A model generated the notes under the pieces. It made no database searches, was not told where the DNA came from, and saw nothing but the letters and a program-made list of their open reading frames with translations. From a bacterium (GTDB lineage: Bacteria > Sumerlaeota > Sumerlaeia > SLMS01), in contig WGMQ01000005.1 of NCBI GenBank assembly GCA_016125005.1, positions 62,001 through 126,000 of the forward strand: 64,000 bases of DNA, in the 5' to 3' direction. This document shows positions 49,188-58,722 of this stretch, piece after piece. How positions within the stretch are numbered: the stretch's first letter is position 1; each line of letters starts with the position of its first letter. The position numbers were made by a program, and so were the translations under genes.

Positions 49188-52100
49188 TTAGTGGTTCGAG
49201 CCGGAACCGGCAGAATGGGTGGCCTCGTGACTACCCGAGGCGGAATGTTCTTTTTCGTCGTGGCCGTGATCGCCATGATCGGCGCCGTGGTGATCCTCGC
49301 GGTGCGCCTGGTACTTCGTGCGATACGGCGACTTCTCGTCGCGGTTGCGGACCAGCGTCATGTAGCGGATCGACGGGTCCGTGTTAAGGTCCACAAGCAG
49401 GCCGTAGGCACGCGGATCGCGCCACAGCTTGGAGATCTCGGAGTTCGGGTCGTTGCGGTCGCCGAACACGATGGCCTTCGCGGGACAGGTCTGCTGGCAA
49501 GCCGTCACCATCGCGCCGTCCTGCAGCGGCTGGCCGCTCTCGCGAGCCTTTTCCTTCGCCACCTTGATGCGATGGCTGCAGAAGGAGCACTTCTCCATGA
49601 CGCCCTTGCTGCGGACCGACACCTCGGGGTTCAGCACCAGCTCCATCGGCGACACGCGCTTCACGTTGTCGTAGGGACCGGTGCGGTAATCGGTGTACTG
49701 CCAGAAGTTGAAGCGGCGCACCTTGTAGGGGCAGTTGTTCGCGCAGTAACGCGTTCCCACGCAGCGATTGTAGGTCATGACGTTCAGACCCTCATCGTTG
49801 TGCATGGTCGCGATGACCGGGCAGACCGTCTCGCACGGTGCATTGTCGCAGTGCTGGCAGAGCAGCGCCTGCAACACGAAATCCGGATTCTCCGGCGTAC
49901 CGCGATAGTAGCGGTCGATGCGGATCCAGAACATCTCGCGTCCCTTGATGACCTCGTCCTTGCCGACGATGGGGACGTTGTTCTCGATCTGGCAGGCCAT
50001 GATGCAGGCGCCGCAGCCGTTGCAGGCGTTCAGGTCGATCGCCATGCCCCAGTGGTGCCCCACGTACTTGTGAGAGCGCTCCCACATGGACTCGGGATTC
50101 TTGCCCGGATCCTCGTGGTTCGGATAGCCCGCGTACTTGTTCAGCGCCCACTCATTCCACGTGGTTTCGCCGATGATCGGACGTTCGTAGACCGCCTCGC
50201 CCGTCTCGGTGACCGTGGCGCCGGCGGGAACCTCGCCCTTGCGCTTGTTCACCATCAGGCCCAGCTTCGGCGAATACAGGTAATTGTGGCCCTGTGTGTT
50301 CGCCAGGCGGATGTGCTCCTTCGTCTTGGAGATTTCCTTGATCGCGATGCCGGAAAGCTGCACCTTGTTGGCCGCAACCGTCGATGCCGCCCAGGCGTTG
50401 ACGCCGATTCCATCGCCGATCCCGTCGAAGGTGTTGCGACCCCAGCCGAGCTGGACCGCAACCACGTCCTTGTGGGTACCCGGCTGAACGAACACCGGCA
50501 CCTTGAGATGGCCGAGGTCGCCGAGGTTCAGCGAGATCACATCGCCATCCTTCAGGCCCTTCTCCTTGGCCAGTTCGGGCGAGACGCTCGCGTGGTTGTC
50601 CCAGGAGATCTTCGAGATCGGATCGGGCAGCTCGATCAGCATCGGGTTGCTCATGCTCTGGCCGTCGCCATGCACATTGGTCGCCGCCAGGACCAGCGAA
50701 TGGGCAGCCGCACCGGTCGCACTGGCGCTCAACGCCGTGACGCTGGCTGCCAGCGTGCCGATCGCCGTCGCGCTCATCGTAGCCTTCGCGGCTTCGTCCT
50801 TCGGGCGCTGGTCCAGCACGCCAAGCTGGAGCACAGAGGTCCATGCTTCCTCGGAGGTGAGGAACATGGTCATCCACGTTTCCTTCACAAACTCCTGCCA
50901 GGTCTGCAACCGCGCGGTGACAACCCCTGCCGCATCGGTCGTCGACTGGGCGAATACCGTCTTGCCCGCGGCGGAAAGCGCCGCCATGAGCGACTCCTGC
51001 CAGGCGCGCGTCTCAAAGTACGGCGTCGCCGAGTCTTTGCCGAAGATCGGATTGATCGTGGGCTGTTGAATGCTCAGCAGGCCCGACATCGGCTCCGCAT
51101 CGCCCCAGCTTTCAAGACCGTGCACCTGCGGGATCAGCACATCGCTCAGGTCCGAAGTCTCATCGAGCCGCAGGTTGAAGGAGGCCACGAAGCCACCCGC
51201 GTCGCGCATCGACTTGACCGCATCGCTGAATCCAACCGCCTTGGGCAGGCTGTATGCCGGGTTGACACCGCTCATGATCAGCACGGAAACCGCGCCGTTC
51301 TTGAGGTCCTCAATAAGGCGAAGGATCGCCGAGGGATCGCCCTGTGCCTGCAGCGAAGGGCTCGTGGTGACGTCGATCACCGGGCCGTAGTTCCCAAGCA
51401 GGCTGTTCAACAGCACGCCCACCATCGCGAGCGCCGTTCCCTGCTCGGTGCGGCTGGCCGTGCTATCCGTATAGACAATCGAACGTCCCTTGGCATCGGC
51501 CAGGGACTTGGCGGCGCGCGTGATGTCGTCCGCTTTGATGCCGGCCTGGGAAGCCACTGCGCTGGCCTCGTAGGCGGAGAGCATCGACGCAATGGTCGAG
51601 TCCTCGGCACCGGGGACGGCGCGCAGCTTCAGCACCAGCTCGTTGGCGATCGCCAGCCCGACGGCCAGCAGGAACTCGGGGCGCACCATGTGACGGTAAT
51701 CCGAGGCCATGCCCGTCAGCGTGGGTGCGGGCTCAAACGCGTAAACGCGCGACATGCCCTCGGGGGTCGGGCGGCGCTTGGCCGCAAAACCCATCTGGGT
51801 CGAGACCTTCGAGACGGACTGCGCCAGCGGATCGCCGCCGATGCAGACCACCACGTCCGCCTTGTCGAAATGATAGGCAGGCGTCACGGGACGGCCGAAC
51901 GCCGCGCGATGGGCGTCATACTGCTGGGCGCTTGCCATCGCGTCGTAAATCACATGCTCGAAGTTCGAACCCTGGCTCTTGAAAAGCTCGATCAGGCGCT
52001 GGTTGCTTGGGCCCGAGAGGGTCGGCGTCAGGAGGACGACCTTTCCCTTCGCGTTGGCAATCTTGAGGCCCAGCTTCTGGTCGTAGTCAGCCATCCGCAG

Positions 52101-52616
52101 GGTGTCGGTACGGGTCAGGGCGCCGTTGCGATCGCGACCCATCGGGAACTTCTGACGATCGGGGTCATAGAGATCGGTGATGCTCGCCTGGCCGCGCGTG
52201 CAGAGCTTCCCCTGGTTCATGGGGTGATCGGGGTTGCCCTCCAGCTTGATGGGACGACCGGTGCGGGTCTTCACCAGAAGGCCGCAGGCCGCCGCACAAC
52301 TGGTGCAGGTGCTGGCGTAGTAAAGTGCGTGGTTGATGTCCGAATCGGCGGGCTTGTTGACGTAGGGGAGAATATGGTCAACGGGCCGCTCGCAGCCCTG
52401 AAGGGCCGCTGCCACCGTCGCAAAGGCGCTCAGCTTGAGGAACGTGCGGCGCTGCATCGGAGAAAGGGAGGACGACTCCCCCTCGAAGTACCGTTCCGGC
52501 TTCGCACCCGGGTAGAATTCCTCGCCCATCTGGGCAAGATACTCTTCGTCCCGGTGATACTCCGACAGGGTGGTCCAGTACTCAGGCCCCTGAAGGGTTT
52601 GCTCATTATGACTCAT
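49188..52616 (-). CDS. actB: Alternative Complex III subunit ActB (molybdopterin-like plus Fe-S protein, TAT signal)
   Basis: QRRTFLKLSAFATVAAALQGC; CNGCGACIMAC, CQHCDNAPCETVCPV, CVGTRYCANNCPYKVRRFNF, CSFCSHRI clusters. Confidence 0.93.
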   Translation of the reverse strand: MSHNEQTLQGPEYWTTLSEYHRDEEYLAQMGEEFYPGAKPERYFEGESSSLSPMQRRTFLKLSAFATVAAALQGCERPVDHILPYVNKPADSDINHALYYASTCTSCAAACGLLVKTRTGRPIKLEGNPDHPMNQGKLCTRGQASITDLYDPDRQKFPMGRDRNGALTRTDTLRMADYDQKLGLKIANAKGKVVLLTPTLSGPSNQRLIELFKSQGSNFEHVIYDAMASAQQYDAHRAAFGRPVTPAYHFDKADVVVCIGGDPLAQSVSKVSTQMGFAAKRRPTPEGMSRVYAFEPAPTLTGMASDYRHMVRPEFLLAVGLAIANELVLKLRAVPGAEDSTIASMLSAYEASAVASQAGIKADDITRAAKSLADAKGRSIVYTDSTASRTEQGTALAMVGVLLNSLLGNYGPVIDVTTSPSLQAQGDPSAILRLIEDLKNGAVSVLIMSGVNPAYSLPKAVGFSDAVKSMRDAGGFVASFNLRLDETSDLSDVLIPQVHGLESWGDAEPMSGLLSIQQPTINPIFGKDSATPYFETRAWQESLMAALSAAGKTVFAQSTTDAAGVVTARLQTWQEFVKETWMTMFLTSEEAWTSVLQLGVLDQRPKDEAAKATMSATAIGTLAASVTALSASATGAAAHSLVLAATNVHGDGQSMSNPMLIELPDPISKISWDNHASVSPELAKEKGLKDGDVISLNLGDLGHLKVPVFVQPGTHKDVVAVQLGWGRNTFDGIGDGIGVNAWAASTVAANKVQLSGIAIKEISKTKEHIRLANTQGHNYLYSPKLGLMVNKRKGEVPAGATVTETGEAVYERPIIGETTWNEWALNKYAGYPNHEDPGKNPESMWERSHKYVGHHWGMAIDLNACNGCGACIMACQIENNVPIVGKDEVIKGREMFWIRIDRYYRGTPENPDFVLQALLCQHCDNAPCETVCPVIATMHNDEGLNVMTYNRCVGTRYCANNCPYKVRRFNFWQYTDYRTGPYDNVKRVSPMELVLNPEVSVRSKGVMEKCSFCSHRIKVAKEKARESGQPLQDGAMVTACQQTCPAKAIVFGDRNDPNSEISKLWRDPRAYGLLVDLNTDPSIRYMTLVRNRDEKSPYRTKYQAHREDHHGADHGDHGHDEKEHSASGSHEATHSAGSGSNH

Positions 52617-52653
52617 GGATCGTGTCTCTCGCGCTCTGGGTCAGGTCGTCGGA

Positions 52654-53439
52654 TCAATAGTGACAGGTGCTGCATTCGACCGAGGCATTCTTGCCGCGGA
52701 GCTGGGCGCCACGCCCGTGGTAGTAGATGTCCTTCTTGTACTCGACCAGGCGGGCCTTGAGCTGCTCGGCCTCCTCGGCGGAGAGCCCCGCCGTGCCATA
52801 CTTCTCGAGGTGGCGGGTCACCGAGGCGAACTCGCCCGTGGCGGGCGCCTCCTTGGCATGGTCCTCATGCTCGTGATCGCCGTGGGCATCATGGGCGTGG
52901 TCGTGGTCACCGTGGGCATAAGGTGCCTCGTGATAGGTCGGTGGGTGATTGATCGAATCGACGTAGGTGTCCTGGCGGTGGCACTGCATGCACGCGCCCA
53001 TTTCGAGCTTCTGCCACTGGCCAACGACGTTCATTTCCTGAATTGGGCCGTGGCAGGTCTGGCAGGCAACACCGGCAGCGATGTGCCACTGGTGGTTGAA
53101 GAAAGCATGGTCGGGGAGCTTGTGAATGCGCACCCACGGCACGGGCTGGCCCTTCTCGTAATACTCGGTCAGCTTCTGAATGTACGGACTGTCAGTCCGG
53201 ACGATCGAGTGGCAACCCATGCACAGGTCCATCTGAGGAACGCCCGCGTGCGGCCCCGTTTCCGCCGTGGAGTGACAGTACAAACACTCCATCTTCATCA
53301 CACCCGCGTGAAGCGCGTGGCTGAAGGGGATTGGCTGCTGCGGCGCATAACCCTCGTTCGAGAAGACACCATACAGCTGGTAGCCCCCTACGGCGAGTAG
53401 GGCGAGGGTGAAGAGGAAAACTCTCCAGTACTGGAGCAT
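52654..53439 (-). CDS. actA: Alternative Complex III subunit ActA, pentaheme cytochrome c
   Basis: Five CXXCH: CLYCH, CMGCH, CQTCH, CMQCH, CSTCH; N-terminal TM. Confidence 0.92.
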   Translation of the reverse strand: MLQYWRVFLFTLALLAVGGYQLYGVFSNEGYAPQQPIPFSHALHAGVMKMECLYCHSTAETGPHAGVPQMDLCMGCHSIVRTDSPYIQKLTEYYEKGQPVPWVRIHKLPDHAFFNHQWHIAAGVACQTCHGPIQEMNVVGQWQKLEMGACMQCHRQDTYVDSINHPPTYHEAPYAHGDHDHAHDAHGDHEHEDHAKEAPATGEFASVTRHLEKYGTAGLSAEEAEQLKARLVEYKKDIYYHGRGAQLRGKNASVECSTCHY

Positions 53440-53596
53440 AGTCGTAATCCTTCAAATGAAGCCGAACCCACGGAGCGACAGCCATCGCCACGAGGATTCT
53501 GCGGTACGTTCAGACAACAGGACGCAGCCCGGTGCAGGTTGCTAAGGACCCACGGCTTACCGGGACAAGCCCTTTCACTGCCTTGTCAGGTGAGAA

Positions 53597-54172
53597 GTGA
53601 CGCTTCGCCGGGCACCGTTGGACACAACAGTACCCCGCACTTCGACCGGACGTCGTCAGGCTTGTGATTTTTTTCACAAACTCAAGGGCAAAAAGCTGGC
53701 TCGTTTCACGCATTCTATCAACCTCCCTCGCTATCCCACCCGGGAGTTGCATCAGATCAGCCACCCAAACGGCCCCATCCTCTTTTATGACGGCGACTGC
53801 GCTCTCTGCCAGGGGAGCGTGAAATGGCTTCTGGCCAGAGACCAGCGCGCCGTTCTCCGCTTCGCCCCGCTTGGCGGCGAAACGTGGCAGGAACTGGTCC
53901 CCGAGCAGGTCCGCGCCACCCTTCCCGACTCGGTGGTCCTTATCGTTGCCCGCGGCTCCAAGCCACTCATCCGCTCAACCGCGATCCTGACGGCCATGGC
54001 CTTGATGGGTCCCCCCTGGAAAAAAAGGGCGGCCCTGCTGGGTCGGATCCCGAGCGGTCTGCGTGACTTGATCTATCGGGCCGTCGCCCGGGTCCGCCGT
54101 CTGATTCTCGGCAAGCCAAAGAGTCAGTGTCCGATGATTCCCCCGGAATGGCGATCCCGCCTGCTGCCCTAG
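53597..54172 (+). CDS. DCC family thiol-disulfide oxidoreductase-like protein (DUF393); start uncertain
   Basis: PILFYDGDCALCQGSVKWLLARDQRAVLRFAPLGG; annotated ORF start may be too long. Confidence 0.8.
   Translation: MTLRRAPLDTTVPRTSTGRRQACDFFHKLKGKKLARFTHSINLPRYPTRELHQISHPNGPILFYDGDCALCQGSVKWLLARDQRAVLRFAPLGGETWQELVPEQVRATLPDSVVLIVARGSKPLIRSTAILTAMALMGPPWKKRAALLGRIPSGLRDLIYRAVARVRRLILGKPKSQCPMIPPEWRSRLLP
53663..53678. promoter_or_regulatory. Crp/Fnr-superfamily-like operator TGTGA-N6-TCACA
   Basis: Perfect palindrome ttgtgattttttt cacaa in the divergent intergenic region upstream of actA. Confidence 0.55.
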
Positions 54173-54822
54173 CCGATCTGCAGCGCCCGTCGCCATTCTC
54201 GGACCCGCTCGGGAACCGACGGATGCCTGAGCACTCCCCCGATCGACGCCACGAAGGCCTTGGGGGCGACAACGCGCACCATCCCGAGGTTCTCCAGCGT
54301 GATCCCCCCGATCAGCACGAGCGGGCGGTGATCCCCTTCCAACTCCAGCACCGCCTGCTCCACCATTTCCAGACCCACCGCCGCCTCAGCGTCGGCCTTC
54401 GTGCTGGTCGGGAAGACCGGTCCAAGGGCGATATAGTCGACCGGCTGCTCCATCGCCCGGCGGAATTGCGTCATGTCGTGGGTCGAGATTCCGATCACCT
54501 TTTCGTCGCCCAACAGTTCCCGTGCTCGTTCCGGGGCCATGTCGTCCTGACCGAGGTGAATGCCATCGGCGTCGACCTCCAGCGCAACTTCCACCCGGTC
54601 GTTCAGGATAAACGTCGCTCCGCCGGCGCGGCAAATGGCCTGGCACTTACGGGCCATGAGGCGGATTTCCACGTCGCTGGCCAGCTTGTGACGTAGTTGA
54701 ACCAGCCGCGCGCCGCCCGCCACGAACTGTTCCACCTGCTCTGTCATCGGGAGCGGGCTCAGCTGAGGATCGGTGATGCAATATAGGTCTGGAGGCGAGA
54801 CGGGCCGGGGAGCGGCGCTCAC
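54169..54822 (-). CDS. thiE: Thiamine-phosphate synthase
   Basis: LYCITDPQLSP, LVQLRHKLAS, FILNDRVEVALEVDADGIHLGQDDM, DYIALGPVFPTSTK; GTG start overlapping upstream stop. Confidence 0.9.
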   Translation of the reverse strand: MSAAPRPVSPPDLYCITDPQLSPLPMTEQVEQFVAGGARLVQLRHKLASDVEIRLMARKCQAICRAGGATFILNDRVEVALEVDADGIHLGQDDMAPERARELLGDEKVIGISTHDMTQFRRAMEQPVDYIALGPVFPTSTKADAEAAVGLEMVEQAVLELEGDHRPLVLIGGITLENLGMVRVVAPKAFVASIGGVLRHPSVPERVREWRRALQIG

Positions 54823-55337
54823 GAGGTCACTTCCCCTGATGGCTTGGTGTCGTCGGCCGTGAGTGCAAAACGCCCTCCACCCAGAATGAGGCATGCCAGC
54901 GAGAGCACAATGAAGACTCCGTTACGCACCAGCGACATGGGACCAACCGAGGACTCGCCAAAAAGGCCGCCGAAGCAGCCACAGTCAATGTCCAGTCCTC
55001 GCACCAGCACGCTGGCGAGACCGACGGTGAAGACCACATAAAGCCCCGTCACCACCAGCGCCGACTGGCGCGTCCAAATCCCGAGCACCAGCGCGAGCCC
55101 AGTGAGGATCTCGAGCCACGGAAGGAAATAGGCGAGCGGCATGGTAGCCCAGGCGGGGACCAGCTTGAAGCCCTCGATCGACATCTGGAAAATCAGCGGA
55201 CCTCCCTTCACCTTCAGGGCACCGGCCAGGATAAAGGCGCCACCGGCAACGATCCGGCAAAGCAGAAGGGCCACGGAAACCGGTACGCCCCTCTGCTGGG
55301 AGGATAGGGGTTCGGCGGGGGCGACCGCTTCACTCAT
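54819..55337 (-). CDS. MauE/DoxX-like membrane protein
   Basis: AGGAFILAGALKVKGGP, YFLPWLEILTGLALVLGIW, IDCGCFGG. Confidence 0.8.
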   Translation of the reverse strand: MSEAVAPAEPLSSQQRGVPVSVALLLCRIVAGGAFILAGALKVKGGPLIFQMSIEGFKLVPAWATMPLAYFLPWLEILTGLALVLGIWTRQSALVVTGLYVVFTVGLASVLVRGLDIDCGCFGGLFGESSVGPMSLVRNGVFIVLSLACLILGGGRFALTADDTKPSGEVTS

Positions 55338-55831
55338 AGCGTTGGTTCCCCAGTTTCCACGGGATACTCCGCCTTCTCCCAGGCAGGGAAACCGGCCTCG
55401 AAAATCTTCAGGTTCTGATAACCGTGGCTTTGCATCATGCGCTCCACCATGTGCGAGGCATCGCACTCACCGCCACCGCAGTAGATCACGATGTGCGCGT
55501 CCGTGGGGAGGAAGTCGAGCGCCTCGGGACGCCCCTGGCGGAACATCTCCACATCGATGTGGAGAGCCCCGGGGATGTGGCCCTCCGCGTACTGGGCGAT
55601 GGGCCGGGCGTCGACGAAGAATGATTCCCCGCTCTCGAAGGCCGCCCGCGTGTCCTCAAGGGTGATGCCATTCGTGGACGGTGCGTGCCCATCCGTCGGC
55701 GTTCCAGCCGCCACGGCGGGACGCGGCGGGGGAGTCTTCACTGGGCGGAAAACAAAAGCATCCGCACCGGCCACCATGCTGGCCAATCCAATCAGCACGA
55801 CAAGCCTCAAGATCCAAATTTTCGCCATCAC
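55334..55831 (-). CDS. Exported rhodanese-domain protein
   Basis: N-terminal TM; FFVDARPIAQYAEGHIPGALHI; active-site YCGGGECDAS. Confidence 0.88.
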   Translation of the reverse strand: MMAKIWILRLVVLIGLASMVAGADAFVFRPVKTPPPRPAVAAGTPTDGHAPSTNGITLEDTRAAFESGESFFVDARPIAQYAEGHIPGALHIDVEMFRQGRPEALDFLPTDAHIVIYCGGGECDASHMVERMMQSHGYQNLKIFEAGFPAWEKAEYPVETGEPTL

Positions 55832-55837
55832 TTCGCC

Positions 55838-57022
55838 TTACTGGTGGGCGGTCGGGGGAGCCGCCGGCCCCTGCACCGGCAACCGCGAGGCGGTGCTCGG
55901 CACGGCGGTCGGGCGCTGCCCGCGGATGCTCGCGATAATCGGTACCAGCATGGAGCTCTGCGTTCCGTTGGTATCCGCAATGGTGATGGTGGCGCGACCC
56001 GTGTAGGAGCGCGGCTCAACATTGGTCGCATCAATCTCCGCGGTGACCGTGGCCTCTGTCTTGGCCTCGTTCATGGTTGTTTCGAACTTGATCGGCAGGG
56101 CCACGTCGTGGGTAACGCCCACCACGGTGAAGGCAGAGCCCTTGCGGGAAGTGACCGTGATGTTGCGGGAGATCATCTGCCCCTTCTCGGTGATGAGTGC
56201 GAGGCGAGCGGGAGAGAACGCAAAGTCTCCCACCACATTGGCGCGCAGCGAAAGGTACTGGTTCGGGTTCTTCTCGTTGTCCGTTTCGATGGACACGCGC
56301 CCGTTAAAGTCCCCCTGGGGGAGACCCTTGGGTGCGGATACTTCGAACTCGTACTCGGTGCCGCCACCCTCCTGCTTGGTGCGGGTGCGCTCGCCAACCT
56401 GCGTCACCGTCAGGGCCGGGTCCGAGGGCTCGATCTTCTTGAAGGCCAGCGGCTTCTCCAGGTTGGAAACCACCGAGAAGCGCTGGGAGACGGGATCGCC
56501 GACGCTCACAACGCCGAAGTCGAGGACCCTCTTCGGCATGAAGATCTCAGCGATCACGTTCACCTCGAAGGTGAGGCGGTACTCCGGTGTCACCGGGTCA
56601 TCGGTGAAGACCGTGATCGACTTGGTATTCTTGCCGAGGCGACCGTGCGAGTCAAACTCCACGCGGATTGTTTCCGTCTGCCCTGCCGCCACGGACGTCG
56701 GGTTGTTCGACGCCGTCGTGCAGCCGCAGGAAGGCTGGACCTTGGTGATGTTGATGACACGATCAGTGGTATTCTTGAAGGGAAACTCCGCCAGCACCTT
56801 GTCGCCATCGTTGATTTCGCCCAGATTGCGCGAGGTGGTCTCGAAAACGAGAGCAGGAGAGGTGGGGACTGATTCGGAGGGCTGAACCGCCGCACCCTCG
56901 ACGCTTGCGGGCGTGGGCGCTGCGGCCTTCGTCGCCTCTTCCGCCCGCCCGGATCCCGGGAAAGCGGTCATCATGGCACACAGGGCCAAGGTCGGAATCG
57001 CCAGCCGAAAAGTCGTTTTCAT
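55838..57022 (-). CDS. Secreted DUF1573 protein
   Basis: NLGEINDGDKVLAEFPFKNTTDRVINITKVQPSCGCTTA; signal peptide. Confidence 0.85.
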   Translation of the reverse strand: MKTTFRLAIPTLALCAMMTAFPGSGRAEEATKAAAPTPASVEGAAVQPSESVPTSPALVFETTSRNLGEINDGDKVLAEFPFKNTTDRVINITKVQPSCGCTTASNNPTSVAAGQTETIRVEFDSHGRLGKNTKSITVFTDDPVTPEYRLTFEVNVIAEIFMPKRVLDFGVVSVGDPVSQRFSVVSNLEKPLAFKKIEPSDPALTVTQVGERTRTKQEGGGTEYEFEVSAPKGLPQGDFNGRVSIETDNEKNPNQYLSLRANVVGDFAFSPARLALITEKGQMISRNITVTSRKGSAFTVVGVTHDVALPIKFETTMNEAKTEATVTAEIDATNVEPRSYTGRATITIADTNGTQSSMLVPIIASIRGQRPTAVPSTASRLPVQGPAAPPTAHQ

Positions 57023-57148
57023 CGCGTGAATCCTTGTGTCGAGTGTGCCGCCCGCGGTTCGTTCGGGCTTCCCCGCCCCTGGTCCGTCAGCAAAACCGGT
57101 TCCGCGTGTGCATTCGAAAAGACCAAAAGAGGGGCGCGGTAGTTTGGT

Positions 57149-58606
57149 TTACTCTCCCTGACCCAGGGAGTACCCCGGCTTGCCGTCGAAGTTGCAGAGA
57201 TGCTCTGTCTTGATGAAATCGATGCCTGCCCGCTCAAAGGACGTCAGCAGGTCGATGATGGTGCGGTGGCTGACCAGGGGCTTGTCCTTGTCTCCCGTGC
57301 GGAAGCGCAGACGCCAGTGGTCGACAGTGAAGGTTTCCGGGTTACCCGCGGGCCAGACCTTCACGCCGCGGTTTGTGATGAGGATCAGCTTGAGGATTCC
57401 GCCGGTTGCCTTTTGGACGCGCGCCGCCAGATCGTCGGCATTGCCGGTCCATTCCACGAAGACGTCCACGCCCACCAGATCCTTCTTGGAACGGGGGGGC
57501 GAAGTGCGGGGGCGCTCGTCGTGCTCCACCTGGGGGCGCTCCGGCTTGTAGTCCACCGGGTGGAGGATTTCCGGGCGCTGCCCAAGACGTGAAATCAACG
57601 CTTCGCTGAACTCTGCCGTGCCCACGCGCTTGCGGCTGGTCGCCTCGCGGAAGATGTCGCCGGTGTGGATCCCTTCCTCGATCGTCTTCAGCCAGGCATT
57701 GTGGACCAGCGTGGCAACGTCCTGCTGGCCGATGTGGTTGAGCATCAGGATCGCGGACAGGAGCAGACCCGAGGGGTTGGCGATGCCCTTTCCGGCGATG
57801 TCCGGCGCCGAGCCGTGGATCGCCTCGAACATGGCGATGTGCTCGCCGATGTTGGCGGAGCCACCGAGACCCACCGAGCCGGAAATCTGGGCGGCCACGT
57901 CCGAAAGGATGTCGCCATAGAGGTTCGGGAGCACGATCACGTCGAAGATCTCCGGCGTATCGGCCAGGCGGGCTGTGCCGATGTCGATGATCCAGGACTC
58001 CTTCTCGATGTCCGCATACTCCTCACCGATCTCCTTGAAGACCTGGTGGAAGATGCCGTCGGTCATCTTCATGATGTTGTCCTTCACCATGACCGACACC
58101 TTGCGGCGCCCGTGCGTGCGGGCGTACTCGAAGGCATAGCGGCAAATCTTCTCGCTGCCGGGTCGGGTGATGAGCTTGAGGCACTGATAGACATCGTTGG
58201 TCTGCCGGTGCTCGATGCCCGCGTAGGTGTCTTCCTCGTTCTCGCGGATGATCGCGAGATCCATCTTCGGATGCTTCGTCTGGACGAACGGGTGGTATGA
58301 CTGGCAGGTACGGACGTTGGCGTAGAGTCCCAGGGTCTTGCGGATCGTCACGTTGAGGCTCTTGTAGCCACCACCCTGGGGGGTCGTGATCGGCGCCTTC
58401 AGGAACACCTTGGTGCGCCGCAGCGAATCCCAGGAACTCTCCTCGATGCCCGAGGTGTGCCCCGCCATGTAGACTTCCTTGCCGATCCGGATGACCTCTT
58501 TCTCCAGACTGGCGCCTGCCGCGTCCAGGATGGCCAGGGTGGCCTCCATGATTTCCGGGCCGATGCCGTCGCCATAGGCCACGGTGATTGGAGTCGGGTT
58601 AGACAT
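57149..58606 (-). CDS. icd: Isocitrate dehydrogenase, long (Thermus-type) form with C-terminal extension
   Basis: YGDGIGPEIMEATLAIL, NVRTCQSYHPFVQTKHPKMDLAIIRENEEDTYAGIEH; about 150-aa C-terminal extension. Confidence 0.88.
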   Translation of the reverse strand: MSNPTPITVAYGDGIGPEIMEATLAILDAAGASLEKEVIRIGKEVYMAGHTSGIEESSWDSLRRTKVFLKAPITTPQGGGYKSLNVTIRKTLGLYANVRTCQSYHPFVQTKHPKMDLAIIRENEEDTYAGIEHRQTNDVYQCLKLITRPGSEKICRYAFEYARTHGRRKVSVMVKDNIMKMTDGIFHQVFKEIGEEYADIEKESWIIDIGTARLADTPEIFDVIVLPNLYGDILSDVAAQISGSVGLGGSANIGEHIAMFEAIHGSAPDIAGKGIANPSGLLLSAILMLNHIGQQDVATLVHNAWLKTIEEGIHTGDIFREATSRKRVGTAEFSEALISRLGQRPEILHPVDYKPERPQVEHDERPRTSPPRSKKDLVGVDVFVEWTGNADDLAARVQKATGGILKLILITNRGVKVWPAGNPETFTVDHWRLRFRTGDKDKPLVSHRTIIDLLTSFERAGIDFIKTEHLCNFDGKPGYSLGQGE

Positions 58607-58722
58607 CGTGAGTGAAAGCCTCCACAGGGGTCAGGGGTTTCGAGTTCGACACAACAGTTGCATTGTCAGTGTTCGAGGGCAACCAAAGTCCTCGCCGCGC
58701 CGGTTCGAATGGGGTGAATCGG

